From the NCBI GenBank assembly GCA_900660155.1, contig CABFPE010000148.1:968269-1032268 (forward strand): a stretch of 64,000 nt of DNA, given 5' to 3'. Of this stretch, positions 46,961 through 58,478 are shown piece by piece. The stretch comes from Hofstenia miamia (lineage: Eukaryota; Xenacoelomorpha; Acoela; Hofsteniidae). Made by a program: the position numbers and the translations under genes. Under the pieces are notes generated by a model. That model made no database searches. It saw only the letters and a program-made list of their open reading frames with translations, and was not told where the DNA came from. Position 1 is the first letter of the stretch. Every line of letters starts with the position of its first letter.

Positions 46961-47765
46961 AATGAATTGGTATTTTAATCGAAGATGTTTTATTTGGTTT
47001 ACCGTTAAATATGAATAGAATTCTGTGCTACTTTCAATTTACAAGGTTTGATTGAAAAAATAACTTAAATCAATCTTCTAAAAACTCATGTGATATATCT
47101 TTGACCTATAGATTCACAATGTTGTAACCTATTAACAGGAGTAAGTGGTGAGACATCACCTTCACGTATTTGGTCAGATTTCATTTCACTTGATATAAAA
47201 AAGACATTTTGTGCATTTTATGTTATCACATCAACCGACAATGAAGGGACAGTAATTTTTTTCAAGATTTCGCAAATTATTTTAATGGTTTCTTCATTTT
47301 TAAAGATTTTAAGCTGAATGGAGCATTTCTAGCAAAAAAATTAAAATTTTAATGAAAATCCCCCAGCATATTTCTGTTCTATGAATTAATTCTATTTTCC
47401 TACCAAATACATAATTCATACTTTAACAATGGTCTCTTCTCGTTTAGGATTTTTATTTATATTAGGATTTATAATTTCTTTCTCTTAGTTCATGAGGATA
47501 GTGGCAAATTTCGGTTTTAAGATATTTATAAAACTGCAGAAAGGTGTTATTATTTAAAAAATTATGGTAGACAGATGCATTAGATAATTTGACTGAAAGG
47601 CGGATGTATTTAACGAACCGTAAAATACAGGCAGATGTTGTCTATTGGCCATTTATAGAAGTCAAATTACCGATTGATGCCAGAGCAATCAATTTCATAA
47701 AGCAACAGTTCACTTTGATATATATGTGTGCAAATATGATGGATGCGAAGTGATGAATATTATAC

Positions 47766-47767
<2 letters not shown>

Positions 47768-47809
<42 letters not shown>
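47768..47809. repeat. (AT)n microsatellite
   Basis: Pure tract of about 42 bases. Confidence 0.95.
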
Positions 47810-47812
<3 letters not shown>

Positions 47813-49220
47813 CATAGGTTCTAATATGTTAAAACATTACTGGCGAAGATATTGCAAAAATAAAGGTTTTCGAATGGATAAATATGACAAAAAAGGAAGC
47901 AAACTCTAGTTGTCAGAATAAATAACCTTGGAGTATAGAAAAATCTTCAGCAAGTAGTCCTATATACGATGAATAATTATAAAGCTTTTGTTTCAAGAGA
48001 ACCAACAGCTAATAAGCAAAAAATTGAAGTTACGTCTCTCAAAACTAGATATCAATTCATTAATGGTGTAAAACCAAAAAATCAATTAAACTAAGCAACT
48101 TAAAACATTACATTGATGGTGTCTTAGATTTTTTTGTAACTGACTTTTTGCTAAGCATTGTACAAATTATAATTCTGTATAATCGATGGGGAAAAAGTTT
48201 GAGCTAATGAGGCTTAGGATATCAGATTCTTGAAATCATTTGGTTGGTTACGTTAATTTGTTCTGCTTTATTTACTAGTTTGTTTGCCATATTATTTCGG
48301 CTTGTGAACAATATTTTTTGGATATTCTATAAGACTCTAACAAAATTTTTTTCTTCACAATACTTTTTTCATCGTTGTGTTCTCTCATAAATAAATTTTT
48401 GTCCGGACTTATAATTTAAGTATTCCTATTGTAAATGAAAACAACGATTTTGATGTCATGACCATTAAGATATCATTATACACTAATCATAAAGCAGCAG
48501 AGATAAGTAGTATTCCCACTATGAATAATGATAAGAAAATTGTAACTTTAAAAAATCAAAGAAAAGAATGCTGACGACAAGAATTTTTGAAAATATTACT
48601 AATTGCGAATTCTTGGACATTTACTGCTATGATAATCTAGATGGAGATTTGAGTTTGTTAATGGATAAATTTCATCAGGTGTTTGGTATACGTTTTTCAA
48701 TATGAAATACGGAACCTTCTTTTTCCACATCTGCTATGTTGCTTTTGAGAAAGTCAAATGCCTTAGAAAGAAAATTTAGAGATTATTAAGGGTGGAGGAC
48801 TGCTCAATAATGATAGTGCAAACCTAACTATTTTTAGATTAATTACTTCAATTCCCTTTTAAAATTGTCTAAAACCTCTGAACTTCCTTTTGCGGTAGGC
48901 AATGAAGAAATTCCTTTTTAGCAAACCTCATGAAGTTTATCATTACCTGTCGAGAATCAAGAAAACTTCTTCGTAATATCAAGGTTTGCTATATTGGGTC
49001 TTTAAATATGGTCCACAATTTATTGCTGAGCTTTATGTGCAATTTTTGATTTATCATTCATGAAGACTCACTTTCTAAAAAAATGGAAGACTGCTAACAT
49101 CGATCCAATTCCTAAAATTTAGACCTATTGCAGTTTCTCAAAAATCCTTTTCGGATTTTCGAATGATTATGAAAACCTTAAATATAATTAATGTGATAAA
49201 ATCCATCAGATTTAGGCGTA

Positions 49221-49744
49221 ATGCAGAGTGTTCCAAAAACAACTTACACATTCACTTTTCTTCCACAGCGAGCAAATTTCATTCGATATAGTTGAAATTT
49301 TCACACTTGAAAGTCTAGATTCTGGCAATAGACATCGAAGATAGATATGCCATTCTATTCAAATAACAAATGAACGCGTATTCAACAAAAATCCATTTTG
49401 AGTAAATTCAAAAATATTGAAGAGATTTGAAAACCCATTATTTATAAACTTTTTATCCAAAAAACATGAATGCATTATCAAGGTTCGATGTGCTATTGCG
49501 GATGTCGTCGCAAGCTTCCTTGAAAGCTGCAAATTTTCATTCTCAGCATCGATTTTTCTTGAGTACGCATTCATTTAGATGATTGAATGGAATTGTATGT
49601 ATGTCAACATTCAATATCTATTGCTTACATGTCAATCAAATTGCAAAATCTCGACTTTCATGTGTCCAAATTTCAGAAATATCAAATGAAATTTGCAGTC
49701 TGCAAAAGAAAACTAAATGTGTAAGTTACTTTTGGAACACCTAG
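49221..49744. mobile_element. 524-bp element with about 120-bp inverted repeats
   Basis: The left end AGTGTTCCAAAAACAACTTA and, inverted, the right end AGGTGTTCCAAAAGTAACTT begin arms that stay alignable for about 120 bp (CACATT.A.TTTTCTT, GCAAATTTCATT.GATAT, GAAAGTC.AGATT). TA lies at 49219-49220 and 49745-49746, consistent with a Tc1/mariner-type target. It is inserted in the LINE remnant. No transposase was recognised inside. Confidence 0.7.
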
Positions 49745-50078
49745 TATTTCTATACAATGAGCCTTAGTTTATGTATTTAATGATGTTTGGAAGCTTAAAA
49801 TATTTTACCATTATTGTAGATTGATCACTTTAAGAATATCAAAGTTTTTGATACAGTTCATCACTTGGCAATAATTTAATCTCAATCCTCGATTAAACGT
49901 ATACATTTCGAATTGGTACATTACATTTCTTGATGTCTGTCATTTCACGAGCTTTAAGTATGTTTACACTAATATACTTAGTGTTAATGTTGTGGTTCCC
50001 CAAGAGACAATTATTGATTCAATTTGTTATAACAGCTCTGTAAATGATGCCTATGAAAAACTTTTACTTAAGGGGCAG

Positions 50079-50145
50079 ATTAACCATGGATGAACAGTTG
50101 ACCTTAGCATTTGCATTAAGCTCTACTTTTTATAGATTCTCGGCA
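50079..50145 (+). repeat. 67-bp segment repeated at 53781
   Basis: Near-identical to 53781-53847, both beginning ATTAACCATGGATGAA. In this copy it lies in frame just before the FADK active-site remnant of the LINE. Confidence 0.75.
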
Positions 50146-50651
50146 TTCGCAGATAAAAATACTCCTTTAGTCCATGGTACTAATAACTTTGAAGATTTGA
50201 AAGTTTCAATGCTTAGTGATTTATGGAGTCATTTCATCAAAGTATTTTGAACTTTAACTCAAATAAAGGTGGACGAGTTCCTAATTAACTATGGAAAGAG
50301 GGTTTTTTCTTCTATTAATATAAAATGGTAGATAATGTCAAAATTTACACATACTTTTTGATGAAACCTTTACATAGGCTGAACACATTCAAGAAACTTT
50401 TAAAAAAGCAACTCCGAAAATTTTGATCATTCTTAAACTGAAACGATTGGGTTTCCCCAGGGACGATGCTAACAAAAAATCAGTGGTGGGGATTGCATAG
50501 ACATACATTGTCTATACCCTGTAGTCAGATATAACATATTTATTTGTAAACACACGATTATTATTAGTAATATTTTATTACTACATTGTAAATTTGAAAA
50601 AATATGGCATGGTAGTAGGCATCAGATATAACCTACATGTTTAGTTAGTCA

Positions 50652-50822
50652 CAAGGGCGGGGCAAGTGGAGCCAGAAGGGGCAGCTGTCCTACCCTAAAA
50701 TTGAAATTTCAGAAAAACCTTCCTAAATTTATAATTTAACAACATAAGTTGTCTTATTTAGTTATTACGTCAGGCAATAAATTTATCTTGCCCCCTAACG
50801 AAAATTCTACCCACAACTACTG
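50652..50822. mobile_element. hAT-like mini element, 171 bp
   Basis: It starts CAAGGGCGGGGCAAG and ends, inverted, CAGTAGTTGTGGG, with GGGGCA words inside both ends. The flanks GTTAGTCA and GTTAGTGA (50644-50651 and 50823-50830) agree at seven of eight positions. Its start resembles the right terminus of the hAT-like element at 20209-22630 and may be a relative. Confidence 0.6.
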
Positions 50823-51479
50823 GTTAGTGACCTAAATGGTGAGGGGATACCAAAAAATAATAAAATATATTGCTAAATTAACCTATTGTTGTTCTGACTA
50901 CCTGTTAGAAACACTAGATAAAATTCAAGAGATTCTTTGAGAATGGAAATCACCCCTGATTTCATCCCAATTAGAACTTTAATAATGAATTTAGATCAAA
51001 AACTTTATTATGATATAAATGGAAATACATATAATCATGTTATGTATAATATTATTTCGAAAAGAACGGATTAGGCATTAGACGACCATACATGTGTCAA
51101 ACCACCATCGACAAAAATTAAGTATTTTCCAAGCAAATGTTCAAATTATTTTTTACCAAATTCGAATCATTGTTGTGGCTAGGAATGACTGTATTCACAT
51201 CATTCAGATATAGTGTTGGTTAAGGGGCAAAAGAATTGTGTTTCTGAAATCAAGTAATTATTTTTTCGATTATTATGAGTTTGGTTTCTTCGTTTTTGTA
51301 ATTCTTTGTGTATATTTTGTAGAATTTATATATATATATATCACTTGAAATGCATAGAGGCTTAATAAACTATTTATTATTATTGTTATAGGCATACATT
51401 TGATATAGAATCACCATATAAATGTTTCTAAGATTAATTTTGAGTACTATCTTACATCATAAATGCATGCATCACAACT

Positions 51480-51506
<27 letters not shown>
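51480..51506. repeat. (TA)n microsatellite
   Basis: Pure tract of 27 bases. Confidence 0.9.
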
Positions 51507-51511
<5 letters not shown>

Positions 51512-51934
51512 TGCCCATGTAATCCATTTTTCATGCACAAAAAAAGTATTATTATGCCAGTTACTGAAGAAAGTTCTTTATAGTAAATAATAATTTAAAA
51601 ATTTAATAAAATTTATTATAATGCACATGATTACACAACCAAAAATTAAAAGTTTAGATTGCAACAACTGTTTTGTTTATATCAACTACAAGTAGCATAT
51701 AACAATGCGAACCAGCTGTTATTAGAAGTGATCAACATCACATCCATTAGCTTAATTTTACTAGTAATGCAAATAGACGTCCAGCCTTATCTTTTTTGTA
51801 GAAATATTAGTGTTTTATTTAAAATAACACCAAATAATATTGAAACAATTTCAGTTTTCATCATTTCTTAAAATAATCATTAATTTAATCGAATTATTCA
51901 GCAATCAATATATTTGTCTTTTCTCAAACTGTAG

Positions 51935-51959
51935 TATATATATATATATATATATATAT
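51935..51959. repeat. (TA)n microsatellite
   Basis: Pure tract of 25 bases, 450 bp downstream of the LRR-Ig stop codon. Confidence 0.9.
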
Positions 51960-52405
51960 CACCCTAAAAAATTGTAAATTGATTTAATGCAAACCGGCTT
52001 AAGTAAAAATGACTAGATCGGAAATTTCTAGCTTAGCAAATGCATGCGAAATTATAGAAATGTTTGCAAGTAAGTAATGTTAAAACAAAATTGACTTTCT
52101 TGAAGTTTTTGCAATAATGTAAAAGCAAATTTCAATGCAATGTGCTGGATTATTTTCAGTATTTGATGTTAGCATTCGAAAATTATAAATGATGATAATA
52201 TAAATTAATCTGCATAAATTTGCCATACGATAAAATCACAATTTATATAAAGACCATCCTTAAAGAATCAAAATTAGATTTTTTTTACAACTAACGTTAT
52301 ATTGTTATTTAGACTATGAAACAAATATATTGAATTTTTACATTACAAATTGCAATTATAACCTGAAATCCACTGATTATGATATGATTGAAAAGGAGCT
52401 AATCA

Positions 52406-52804
52406 TCATAATTTAGTTTGTCCATGGTTGGCCAAGAGTGATGATATTGGTGATGAATAATATTTTACACTGCTGTTACGCTCCTTTTGTTCTTTTTCAA
52501 TTCGCTTTCTATTTGAAGGGTTTTGATTAGTAACATTTCGTTCTTTTTTAAAAAACAAAACCAAAGCAAAGCATAAAACTGCCAGACTCATTAGCAGCAA
52601 CCCTATGCTTATGAAGAGTAGTGTGAATGTTTGTTCTTGCTGAATGGGTATCACATCCAAGTAAGTGGTCAATTCCAGTTTACCTTCCTTGTTTTTTGCA
52701 TCACAGATCCATTTGCCCGAGTCTCGAAGAGTAGCTCTTGAAATACAAAGAGTCCCATCATGGGAAATTGTAAATCTTTCCTAAACTAATCAATTTACAT
52801 ACTC

Positions 52805-52835
<31 letters not shown>

Positions 52836-55800
52836 ATTCTAATTTGCAGAATTAATTAAAATATAATTTTCAAGACATTAATGGAAGAAACGTGCACGAA
52901 AATGTTAATTCAGATTGTAATGCAAAAAGAGTGCTACAATCTTATAGGACACTTTTTAATTTCAAAGACAACTCTGGACTACTTTTGAGTAAACCATGAG
53001 ACAACTGAAGAATTTCGTACAAGCTAAATGCATGCATAGGCAAAACTAAATTTGTTAGTAAAATTAAATTTCAATTTAATTGATTTATTTTTTATTAAAA
53101 GAAAGATTTTTGATTTCTTAGCATCTTCTAGCAAATAATGAATTTAGTTTTCTGTTTGAGAGACTGCCTCTAGTCTTATGATTTCTGCAGCGAAAATCTT
53201 CGAATTCGTACTTCTGGACAATAATTAATGCCCGCAGCAATTTATATACAATTATTTGATATTAAATTTGTGTTTGGGCAGAACTTCGTTTAGATTGAGC
53301 TATTGTCCATACCGTATCTGAATTTGTTGCTCAACTCCTAAAAATAGAGATAACCTCACGCAGAATAGGAATTCTATTGGTTAAGGCAAAAGATAATTAT
53401 CCAAGTTACTTATGTGTATGTAAACTATAAGCATTATTTAATCTAATCATTTTCTTTTGAGGACCATGAAATAGTTTTAAAATTTTGTCATATGTGAATC
53501 AATTTTTATACATTATATGTACCTAAAAGTTTTCTAAGGATGTGAGAATGAATTCCTTTCCCCACTTTTCTAATGATTATGATAAACAACCTACTATAAT
53601 AAAACATAGTTTAAGGGAACATAAGAAACTGCTTACATGCAGCATATTTTAATACTTAGAGGGGTTAGAAGAGTAATAAAAATGAGTTTAACTATTGTTA
53701 TGGAAAACTACTTTTCTACTTATTTCTTATAAAATATAAATCATAAACCAGTTTTATTGTGAAGTGAAAGGTTCAATCAAATTAACCATGGATGAATATT
53801 TGACCTTAGCATTTGCATTAAGCTCAACTTTTTATACATTCTCTGCAAATATATTCTTCATCACATTCACTAATATATTAATTAAATTTCTTTTTCTAAT
53901 GCAACCAGGAGATATAATTTTATTGTTAATTTTCTTCGAATTCAAATAGTTTAGCGGAATTTTTTCTTGTTTGAAAAGCAAACTTTTAAAGTCTTTAAAT
54001 TCTTATGAAAGGGTTCTGTGAATATTATCGCATAAATAGTTAACGTTTTTCTGTGCTAAACGTACAAATATTTTATATTTACTCTTTGGATTCTCTTAGG
54101 AAAAAGTTGTTATTAAAAACATTTTTCAGTAAATAAAGGGGTAGCCAAAGTTTCTCAGTTAAGAAAATTAATGCAAATTTGTAAATGCCAAAATATAATT
54201 TGGTAATGATTTAAATAAACAAACAAGCGTGTAAATATATTTTATAACCGACCTTTAAAGTGTTGTCCAATCAGAATTTTTTTCTGAAAATTTGAAAAGA
54301 TATTTTGATTGAGAAATAAACGATTTAGTAGCATTACCTGAATCATCTAAACTAATGTATATATCAAATTAAAGGACAATTTGTCCCTATTTATTCACTT
54401 CGTATACGCAACATTAATATTTTCACATTAGGTTTAAAAAGCATATACAACATCTAGTACTTCATCGACCTAAATAGCGGTGTTCAATTGATCCCTTGTA
54501 CTAAGGATTTCATCATTACTTCTCGGGAAATGTATATCGCATAGTTAAAAATTAACTACTTACCTTTGGTTGAGCAGAAATATTGTGTAGATCATTTCTG
54601 CTCCATGCATACTGAGGATAAGGATCCGAGTAAACTGGGCAAGGGATGCACGCTGTTTGCCCTTCTAGGGCATAAATTTTGGATACCCTAGCAACTATTT
54701 GTGGAGCAAGACAAACAAATCGATTTTCTTGCAGATCAATTAACGGGGTTCCATGCAAACCAATAGGAGTTTCACAAACGATTTGATCCTTCCAACTGTT
54801 ATCTACATTTTTAAACCACATGTAAAACGCGGTCATTTGACAATTGCAATGAAATGGATTATTAGTTATATCAAGATTAAAATGGAAGCTGTTTTCTTGG
54901 AGGTTCTTAAATACTGTAGCCGGCAATCGAGATATATTGTTACCTTGCAACGACAACCTAAATGTATAAGATGACCCAACATCATTGAATGCATCGGAGT
55001 CAATTTCAATAATTCTGTTGTTTTCCAAAGAAATGTAAGAAAGTCTTTTTAAACCGCTTAAGCCAAAAGCAGGAACATAAAAAATTTCATTGTTGTTTAG
55101 ATCCAGATATTCCAAACTGGGTACATTTGAAAAATTGGGGAGTTTATGGAGTGAATTATTTGCTAGCAGAAGTCTTCTTAACTTCTCCAGATTTAAAAAT
55201 GCGTCATTTTCAATTCCAAGAATTTTATTATTGCTGAGGTCTAGGATCTTAAGATCTGCTACAGTACTTAGTTCGAAATCTCTTAACTTTGAAATTGAAT
55301 TAGAAGCACCAAAGAACATTTGCAGAGAAGGCACATGACTAAATGAATCCCAGGGAAGCCTTTTTAAATAATTATAAGAAATATCAAGCTTTCTCAATTT
55401 TATTAATCCTTTAAAAGCCGTAGCACTGATAAATTCAATTCTGTTGTGTGATAAATCTAAAGTTTCAAGGCTTTTCATTCCGGTAAAGATACCACCATTT
55501 AATATTTTGATGGTGTTGTTTTGAAGAGGGAGGAACTTTACCTTCTTTAGCTCACTGAAAATACCAACTGGTAGTTCCTTGATTTGATTGTTATCCAAAT
55601 ACAGTTCTTTAAGTTCTGTGAGAGAGTTAAACAATTGCAAATGCAAACTTTCGATTCTATTATATTCTAAGTGAAGACTCTTTAAGTTACTCATTCCGAA
55701 AAAAGCTCGGTGACTTATTTCATATATAAGATTATATTCTAATCGTAGATCTCTTATCATTACAGGATTTCCTCCAAACTGATAATCGAAAATATCCTTT

Positions 55801-56075
55801 ATTTGATTGCCATCAAAAAACAAAGTGGTAAGATTAGAGGATAAATTAGCCGGTATGTGATTTAATGATCTATTGGTGCAATAGAGGATGTCAATAGTAG
55901 GACATATACAATCCTGAATGCACCAGTTGGAATGATCTTGAATAAGTCTTTCACTTCTTACAGACAACATTGAACATAAGGGAAGAAGAATGGTATAAAT
56001 AGAAAATCGAAAGAAAAAATAGCAGGAAGCAAGCAACATTTTATTTCCACTTCCGGATAATAAATATTCCAGCAT
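52406..56075 (-). CDS. LRR-Ig single-pass membrane protein (LINGO/Kekkon-like class)
   Basis: Two exons, 56075-54564 and 52780-52406, encode 628 residues. Signal peptide: hydrophobic 14-36, best from the second Met (codon 13, at 56039); an in-frame TAG lies just upstream of the first Met. LRRNT cysteines are at 52, 56, 58 and 66; about 13 leucine-rich repeats follow (about 80-400, e.g. LETLDLSHNRIEFIS); LRRCT cysteines are at 410, 412, 434 and 455. One Ig domain (about 458-547) has C476, W491 and the DSGKWIC motif with C530, and is split by the intron (donor GTAAGT, acceptor AGTTTAG, phase 0). The transmembrane helix is about 556-581, followed by KKER and a 45-residue tail rich in Lys, Glu and Ser, ending TGA at 52406-52408. 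This architecture is used by neuronal and epithelial adhesion proteins and receptors such as LINGO (12 LRRs) and Kekkon (fewer). The exact orthologue cannot be named; the ligand is unknown. Confidence 0.9.
52781..54563 (-). other. 1.8-kb intron of the LRR-Ig gene
   Basis: Phase-0 GT-AG intron that divides the Ig domain. It contains a (TA)n tract at 52809-52835 and the 67-bp segment at 53781-53847 shared with the LINE remnant. Nothing else recognised. Confidence 0.85.
53781..53847 (+). repeat. 67-bp segment repeated from 50079
   Basis: Second copy of the segment found inside the LINE remnant, preceded by KGSIKLTM in the matching frame. It may be a short fragment of the same LINE family inserted in the LRR-Ig intron. 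Confidence 0.7.
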
Positions 56076-56937
56076 TGAGAAGAAAGACTAATAACTTCTG
56101 ATTAAATGTTATGACATGGCATTCTCTTTAAGCCAATCCAACTATATATCAATAAATAGTAATCCACAAAGACGGAAGTTGCTAATCTCTTCCCAACATG
56201 CTTTACATATTTTAAGGGAAATAATTATTCTGCTATATTATTTGAGTGAATATAAATTAAACGGCACTAAGTTCGAATTAACTGTTCCCGATGACTGTCC
56301 CTCTTTACGTAATATCACAATCTGATAAAATGCAGTTGAACCAGTGGGACACGCATTTGACATACAAGAAACGATTGTTTAATCTTTTTAATAGCCTGCC
56401 TCAAGTTATTGAAGGTAGATTTGATGACAAGCATTGTATTATCTAATGCATTAGGCCACAACCTCTAGCAATTAAAGCGCCTGCCATTTCAACCAATCAA
56501 TACTTGACAAAGTGGCAGTTTTGTAGCTGTGTTTTCATTTCATTTGCAATGCAATTAATACACTAGTTAAATGAGCAATTATTGTAAAGAGGGTTTTCCT
56601 ATAACAAAAACAGTTCATTCTCTTTTTCAAGTAATTACGATCAACTGCTTGACAAGAAAACCTTTCAATTGATTGATGTCTTAAATTATCATTAATTCAC
56701 GCATGATCGGGGTATAGACGTATTAAGAAAGTGTCATTTAGTACAACTGATTGATTTAATAAATATTCAGAATCTTTCATCTCAATGGTGTACCAAAGTT
56801 TTTTATACGGGCTGCTTCACTTGATCCCACTGGTGAATTCAAGTGAAAAATACAGTTTTCATCAGTTAGATAAAGACTCCCATATTCCTAATAAGAGTAG
56901 GATTAAAAGAAGTTTTTCAAATACCATTCACATCTTT

Positions 56938-57399
56938 TTAATCAGCGCTAAACATTGTTAGCAATTTAGAGTTGTAAATCGACTCTGGCCTTGACTCAGA
57001 AATACCTTTGTTTTCAATCGTAGCATTCGGATTCAATGAGAAACTTTCCAAGCAAGAGTTAAAAAAAGTCGTGTTCAAATCGACCATAAGTCTCATTTTA
57101 GGTGGGACTTCATAACACTGATTACCGTAAGCTGTATATAATGAGTTGTAAGGACAAAGTTCAGCACGGTATTGTGGCACGAATGAGTATTATATAGCAT
57201 ATTCAGGCCAACCAATTTCTGGTTCTTGCCTTAAAATGATCGGAAATTTGTTTGCTTGTCCAGGACTACCTATTGTTTGATTTGGCTCACTTAAAACTCT
57301 TTGGAAATATGGACTCTTTTTTGTTGATGGTCCAATGTGTTTTGTGGCATTAGGTATTATATTCCATAGCATTTGTATTCTCAGGATCCAACTGTACAT
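56938..57399 (-). pseudogene. Interrupted open frame, unrecognised family
   Basis: One frame runs from MYSWILRIQ at 57399 through SPYFQRVLSEPNQTIGSPGQ and GWPEYAI, meets a TAA at 57190-57192, then continues in the same frame as YSFVPQYRAELCPYNSLYTA to a stop at 56938. Composition is protein-like (Cys, Trp, Pro and Asn-X-Thr sites) on both sides of the stop, unlike nearby noise frames. Further upstream the coding-like signal hops between frames (for example TFGKAYFKEFLCTVGS near 57410-57450), suggesting additional lesions. It lies 0.9 kb upstream of the LRR-Ig gene on the same strand. It could be a decayed gene, a retrocopy or a transposon gene. No family is recognised. Confidence 0.35.
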
Positions 57400-58451
57400 A
57401 AGAACTCTTTGAAATAAGCTTTTCCAAATGTTAATAATGGTGGATGTTGCTTAGATGTAGTTGTCAACAAAACTGATTATCTTTCGACAATTTAAGGTTG
57501 ACGTTGATAGGTTATTGAAGATAAGACATTCGAGGGCATTGCTGTTTTTCAAAGAGGTAAGAGTCTTTTGTTAAGGCAATCGTCAACTTTGCAGTAAGTA
57601 GAACTTAAAGAGATTCTTGCCAACCATTAAAAATACAGTGCATCTCCAAAAACTCGATGCCAAAATCACTTAAACATAGGTCATATATGATTCCGTTATA
57701 ATTAGCGTATTTCTTTTGAAAAATGGTAACAAAAGGAATAAAGCTTTTGAGAGTGTTTGTTTCCAATTAGTTGAGTACTTTATAATAAACATGAGACTTA
57801 TTTAAGTGCAAATTTTGGCAAAAATAAATGCAATTTTTGAAACTATCTCCATATTTTTTTTGTTCATATTCATTGTACAGTTTTATTGATTTTGAGTGTT
57901 ATTTTTTTGTTATAATTAGAATATAACATTTTTGAATGAATATATGGGAAGTTTATTTGTTTCAATATAGAGAACTAAAATCATACTCAATTAAGTCTTA
58001 GACTTGTAATTTAATTTCACTTATCAAAAACTTTCGATAAATTGCGTTGGTGATAAATATCTTGAAAATTCCAGTGTATGCCTATGCAACCACTAGAACA
58101 CTTATGTGTCCCTTGGCTCAGTCGGAAGAGGGGGAATTGAAAGTACTGACTGTCAATTCATGATCGCTCATCCCACCTACAAGACTAAGGCACCTCCTTC
58201 CAATAGTGGTTAATGATTTATGGACATATCTTCAACATCCCTCAGAAATTCCTATCTTTGTTGCTAAAATAGAAAAAGATATATCCCAATTAGAGAGATA
58301 ATTATAATGTAGCAAAAAACATAGTAAAAGTGATATTAATAGATATTAGTTTAAATTTCATCATGGTCATTCCCAACTATTTGTAGGCTATGTAATGTGC
58401 GATTAATGGAAAATATATTTTTCAATTTTTTTGATACTAGGTTTAATTTCC

Positions 58452-58478
58452 TGACGTCAGCGCCATTTAGGACGTCAG
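58452..58478. promoter_or_regulatory. Paired CRE-like sites
   Basis: A perfect TGACGTCA palindrome (58452-58459) is followed by GACGTCAG at 58471-58478. Both match ATF/CREB recognition sequence. No nearby gene start is recognised, so a role is conjectural. Confidence 0.3.

Larger units (their letters stand above)
48900..50290 (+). pseudogene. LINE reverse-transcriptase remnant, interrupted by a TIR element
   Basis: Motifs of a non-LTR reverse transcriptase appear in order with frameshifts between them: KWKTANIDPIPK (49081-49116), RPIAVSQ (49121-49141), FDTVHHL (49847-49867, for FDTVDH), VPQETI (about 49995, for VPQGT), and FADKNTPLVHG (from 50146, for the YADDT active site), followed by NNFEDLKVSMLSDL. 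The second catalytic Asp is replaced by Lys. A 524-bp inverted-repeat element (49221-49744) sits between the RPIAV and FDTV blocks. The clade (CR1, L2, Jockey or other) cannot be fixed by eye. Confidence 0.65.
25710..52405. other. 26.7-kb region without a recognised host exon
   Basis: Either the first Groucho intron or intergenic DNA; the Groucho start exon may be hidden here. Recognisable content is repeats, listed separately: 26.3, 33.8, 35.7-36.3 (weak relative of the TTAA family), 38.7, 40.1-41.1, 42.0, 44.6, 46.0-47.0, 48.9-50.3 and 50.7 kb, plus TA microsatellites. Between about 27 and 33 kb and 34 and 38 kb nothing else was recognised. Confidence 0.5.

Noticed and set aside
46665-47018. 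117-codon open frame, with similar frames at 26588-26827
   Set aside because: It runs through the 457-bp repeat into the antisense of the reverse-transcriptase remnant; the shared part is repeat sequence.
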